Part shown: one piece after another, positions 61,836-64,000 of the stretch | Layout of the letters: every line of letters starts with the position of its first letter | Numbering within the stretch: the stretch's first letter is position 1 | Assembly: GCA_016192995.1 (NCBI GenBank) | Contig: JACPTB010000001.1 | Span: 191,110-255,109 of the forward strand | Direction: 5' to 3' | Origin: Candidatus Woesearchaeota archaeon | GTDB lineage: Archaea > Nanobdellota > Nanobdellia > Woesearchaeales > DSVV01 | Length of the DNA: 64,000 nucleotides | The notes under the pieces: generated by a model | Told to the model about the DNA's origin: nothing | The model's database searches: none | Seen by the model: the letters and a program-made list of their open reading frames with translations, nothing else | Program-made: the position numbers and the translations under genes

Positions 61836-63026
61836 ATGGCGTCTACTCTTAGAACAAAGAAAGATCCAGCTCAATTACGTACTGAAGTAACTACTTTAGA
61901 TCAACAAGTATTGCGAATTTTAGCTCGCGCAGATTGGAGGAGCAGAACAGAGGTGCGTTTTGGCTATGCTTTAGCTTTACCGAGACAAGCACAGATTGGT
62001 TTTGATGATCTACTCGACGCTGTTTTTAGACTTAATGAATTCGCCTCATTATCTGTTGATTCATACAAGCTGCTTCAAGATGAAATTAAGCAAAAAGTCA
62101 GAGGTCATTCACTTATTGCCCGTAGCTATGTTTTAGGAAACATGTTGAGACCATTTTATGATAAAGGAAATTTTTCTTCGTTATTAGAGAAAATAGATTT
62201 TCATGTTCGTTTATCTAGTTACCCTGAAGGAAGCACGTTTGTTGGACCTCAAATCCTTGTTGCTCCCTATGGTATTTTTGTTGGTGTTGATTATAAATTT
62301 TATATTAAAGAAATCTGTGAAGAAATGTATCAAGACACTCTACCTCCTCATCGAGATTTGTTAGCTCGCTTTCCATCAAGGAGAATTAAGCGAGGAAATT
62401 ATGATCTGATTAAAAATCATGGTATTGTCGTCTCTCGAGGTTTTGGGGGAGAGCTATTACCAAGTACAACGCAATTAATAGCTGCTCTTTATTTTTATCC
62501 CCACAAACATTATACTGCTCCAACTGTTTCATCTGAAGGAAATACCGGTGATTGCGTTAAAAAAGCATGGGATGTAGTTCTTTCAGCTGAGCAGGATTTG
62601 TTAAGAATTATCACTGCGTATGTTATGGCAGGCCAGGAATTCAATGATAAAAGCATTTTGAAACATTTACCTCTTCCGCAACCTGATAATTTAGATGATT
62701 ATCTAAAAACATTGCTTCCAACTTTTTTAGCATCAGCTAAGTATGATATGGCTCATGGAAACTATGAGACTGATCCATCAATCATGCGTGCTAAAACATA
62801 TGTTGGAGAAATGCGTGTTAAACTCAGGAGCTTGATTAAGGCTATTGATCATTGTAAAGAACGTTATTTACCCAAAGAGAAAGGTATGGTATTGTATGAT
62901 TTTAGAACACTGAGGGAAGCAGGCATTCATTTTGAACCTGTACTCAATAAAGTACATGGTTATCTTGAACAACCAAGATTTGGACATATTGTTGATGACC
63001 TTCGCAAGCCAAATTTTATTTTTTAA
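61836..63026 (+). CDS. Uncharacterised soluble protein, tandem paralogue 1
   Basis: The 396-residue protein has no signal or membrane helix and no motif I recognise. It begins with a helix LDQQVLRILARADWRSR. It has a beta-rich middle (VGPQILVAPYGIFVGVDYKF) and a helix ITAYVMAGQEFNDKSILKHL. The opening and the AYVM helix recur in the next gene, so the two are tandem paralogues. The TATA-like ACTTTATATACAAAGG is about 25 bases before the ATG. Confidence 0.7.
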   Translation: MASTLRTKKDPAQLRTEVTTLDQQVLRILARADWRSRTEVRFGYALALPRQAQIGFDDLLDAVFRLNEFASLSVDSYKLLQDEIKQKVRGHSLIARSYVLGNMLRPFYDKGNFSSLLEKIDFHVRLSSYPEGSTFVGPQILVAPYGIFVGVDYKFYIKEICEEMYQDTLPPHRDLLARFPSRRIKRGNYDLIKNHGIVVSRGFGGELLPSTTQLIAALYFYPHKHYTAPTVSSEGNTGDCVKKAWDVVLSAEQDLLRIITAYVMAGQEFNDKSILKHLPLPQPDNLDDYLKTLLPTFLASAKYDMAHGNYETDPSIMRAKTYVGEMRVKLRSLIKAIDHCKERYLPKEKGMVLYDFRTLREAGIHFEPVLNKVHGYLEQPRFGHIVDDLRKPNFIF

Positions 63027-63084
63027 TCCACTAATTAGTAGTTAAATTAAAAATATTTATAAATCAACCTCAGTTTTTTAGAGT

Positions 63085-64000
63085 ATGCAGGTAGAAGAAT
63101 TACAATCAAGTTTAGATCATGATGTATTACGAATATTAGCGCGAGCTGCCTATAGAGTTGCAGTTCATGAAAGATTTTATGCTCAGCTTTATCCTTATGA
63201 AGAATGGTCAGAAGTACCTGATAGTGGTGCTTTAGATCATGTTCTTGCTCAATCGCCATTTCGAGATTTATCACCTTCAAGAGCATTAAGAAGAAAATTC
63301 TTGTCATCTGAATTAAATCCTTTTATTGATTATCCCCCCATCGAAGATAGGGTAAACGATATTCTTACTGTTTTGCATGGTTATTTAGATTTAGATCGTC
63401 ATTCATCTACCATGGCTCGAACTACTGAACGAAATATTATTTTGTTTGACGATTTTCTTAAGTATGCAACTTTGCTTGATGCTGAGTTCCCTGGAATGTT
63501 TCCTTTAGTTCGTGATCCATTCCCAACTTCTCACGGCATTTTTATTCCAGCTTTACCCTCAGTTTTTAATGCGTTTGTTAAGCGTTATGATTTGGTTTAC
63601 AAACCAAAATTTCTCCAACCTGCTCAGCCTATTGTACCCTTGCCTTTAGAACTTTATAAAGATAATCATGTAGGTGATGCTTCTTGTGGACTTTGTTACC
63701 TTGTACAAGATAAAGGTGATGATGATAAAGATGGTTTAGAATCAGGTCAATCTACTGGAGTGTCAGATCATCAGGAAGGTTCAACTGCTTTTTTTAAACG
63801 TGTTCAACGTGGTGTAGGTTTAACTTTTCAGCGTATGCCTAAGATACCTATCCCTCGTGGTTATCGCACTGATCTTTCTTATCATGATAAAGTATTATGG
63901 CGTTGTGTATTACAAGCAGAAAGAAAATTATATCAAAATCTTGTCGCGTATGTTATGGTTGATGGTAAATACTCTGTTAAGAAACTAATGCGCGATAATA
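63085..64000 (+). CDS. Uncharacterised soluble protein, tandem paralogue 2 (runs off window)
   Basis: An uninterrupted frame from the ATG at 63085 continues past the window edge (305 residues visible). It opens LDHDVLRILARAAYR and near the edge has LVAYVMVDGKYSVKKLM, matching the preceding protein at the same relative places. An acidic insertion (DKGDDDKDG) and a C-x2-C (SCGLCY) lie between. The TATA-like AAATATTTATAAATC is about 25 bases before the start. Confidence 0.85.
   Translation, partial: MQVEELQSSLDHDVLRILARAAYRVAVHERFYAQLYPYEEWSEVPDSGALDHVLAQSPFRDLSPSRALRRKFLSSELNPFIDYPPIEDRVNDILTVLHGYLDLDRHSSTMARTTERNIILFDDFLKYATLLDAEFPGMFPLVRDPFPTSHGIFIPALPSVFNAFVKRYDLVYKPKFLQPAQPIVPLPLELYKDNHVGDASCGLCYLVQDKGDDDKDGLESGQSTGVSDHQEGSTAFFKRVQRGVGLTFQRMPKIPIPRGYRTDLSYHDKVLWRCVLQAERKLYQNLVAYVMVDGKYSVKKLMRDN

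Noticed and set aside
63047-63307. Minus-strand frame of 86 codons
   Set aside because: It lies antisense to the clear plus-strand paralogue starting at 63085, which has a promoter and shared motifs.

Overview
The window looks like a piece of an AT-rich archaeal genome, most likely a DPANN lineage of the Woesearchaeota/Pacearchaeota type. This is inference from gene style, since there is no rRNA or other phylogenetic marker here. The basis is leaderless genes with a TATA box about 25 bases before the start, an archaeal XerA-like recombinase, PrgI-VirB4 fusion remnants, split transketolase, PdxS/PdxT, many PIN, HEPN-nucleotidyltransferase and DUF4143-type ATPase genes, and large secreted proteins whose N-termini carry a KGQIT hydrophobic segment. 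I see no rRNA, no convincing tRNA and no CRISPR array.

Layout. 1-2.3 kb: the edge of a family 2 glycosyltransferase, an AlbA_2/Schlafen-type regulator and a tyrosine recombinase. 2.37-13.39 kb: an accessory block framed by two ~186-bp inverted copies of one sequence. It holds two PIN modules, a GHKL ATPase with a small partner, and a minus-strand operon (zinc ribbon, C5 methyltransferase, small membrane protein, VirB2-like pilin, VirB6-like channel, DUF6602-type nuclease, VirB4). VirB4 is cut off where the oppositely oriented GHKL gene begins, so the block is rearranged. 13.4-20.7 kb: a giant surface protein behind a run of 12 G, a PRC-barrel protein and a Fic protein, framed by several inverted and palindromic repeats.

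20.7-38.1 kb: metabolic genes (pdxT/pdxS, transketolase halves, fused PutA, a PfkB kinase) interleaved with cassettes for toxin-antitoxin pairs, ATPases and an orphan kinase-like protein. Two cassettes sit directly behind a chromosomal gene, with a second, decayed copy of that gene's 3' end on their far side. Two related palindromic elements flank putA. One has 15-bp terminal inverted repeats and a 9-bp target duplication. The pair keeps its stems through compensatory changes.

38.2-55.2 kb: one 17-kb operon of six secreted or membrane proteins. It includes two paralogous proteins with KGQIT N-termini and two giant Ig/FN3 proteins that appear to share a Cys-rich C-terminal domain. I recognise no named system here, and it is the best candidate for an undescribed surface machine.

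55.2-64 kb: a nucleotidyltransferase/wHTH pair, a His-tailed protein, another DUF4143-type ATPase, a double nucleotidyltransferase-HEPN protein, a HepT/RHH-MntA module with a clear operator, and a tandem pair of unknown paralogues running off the right edge.
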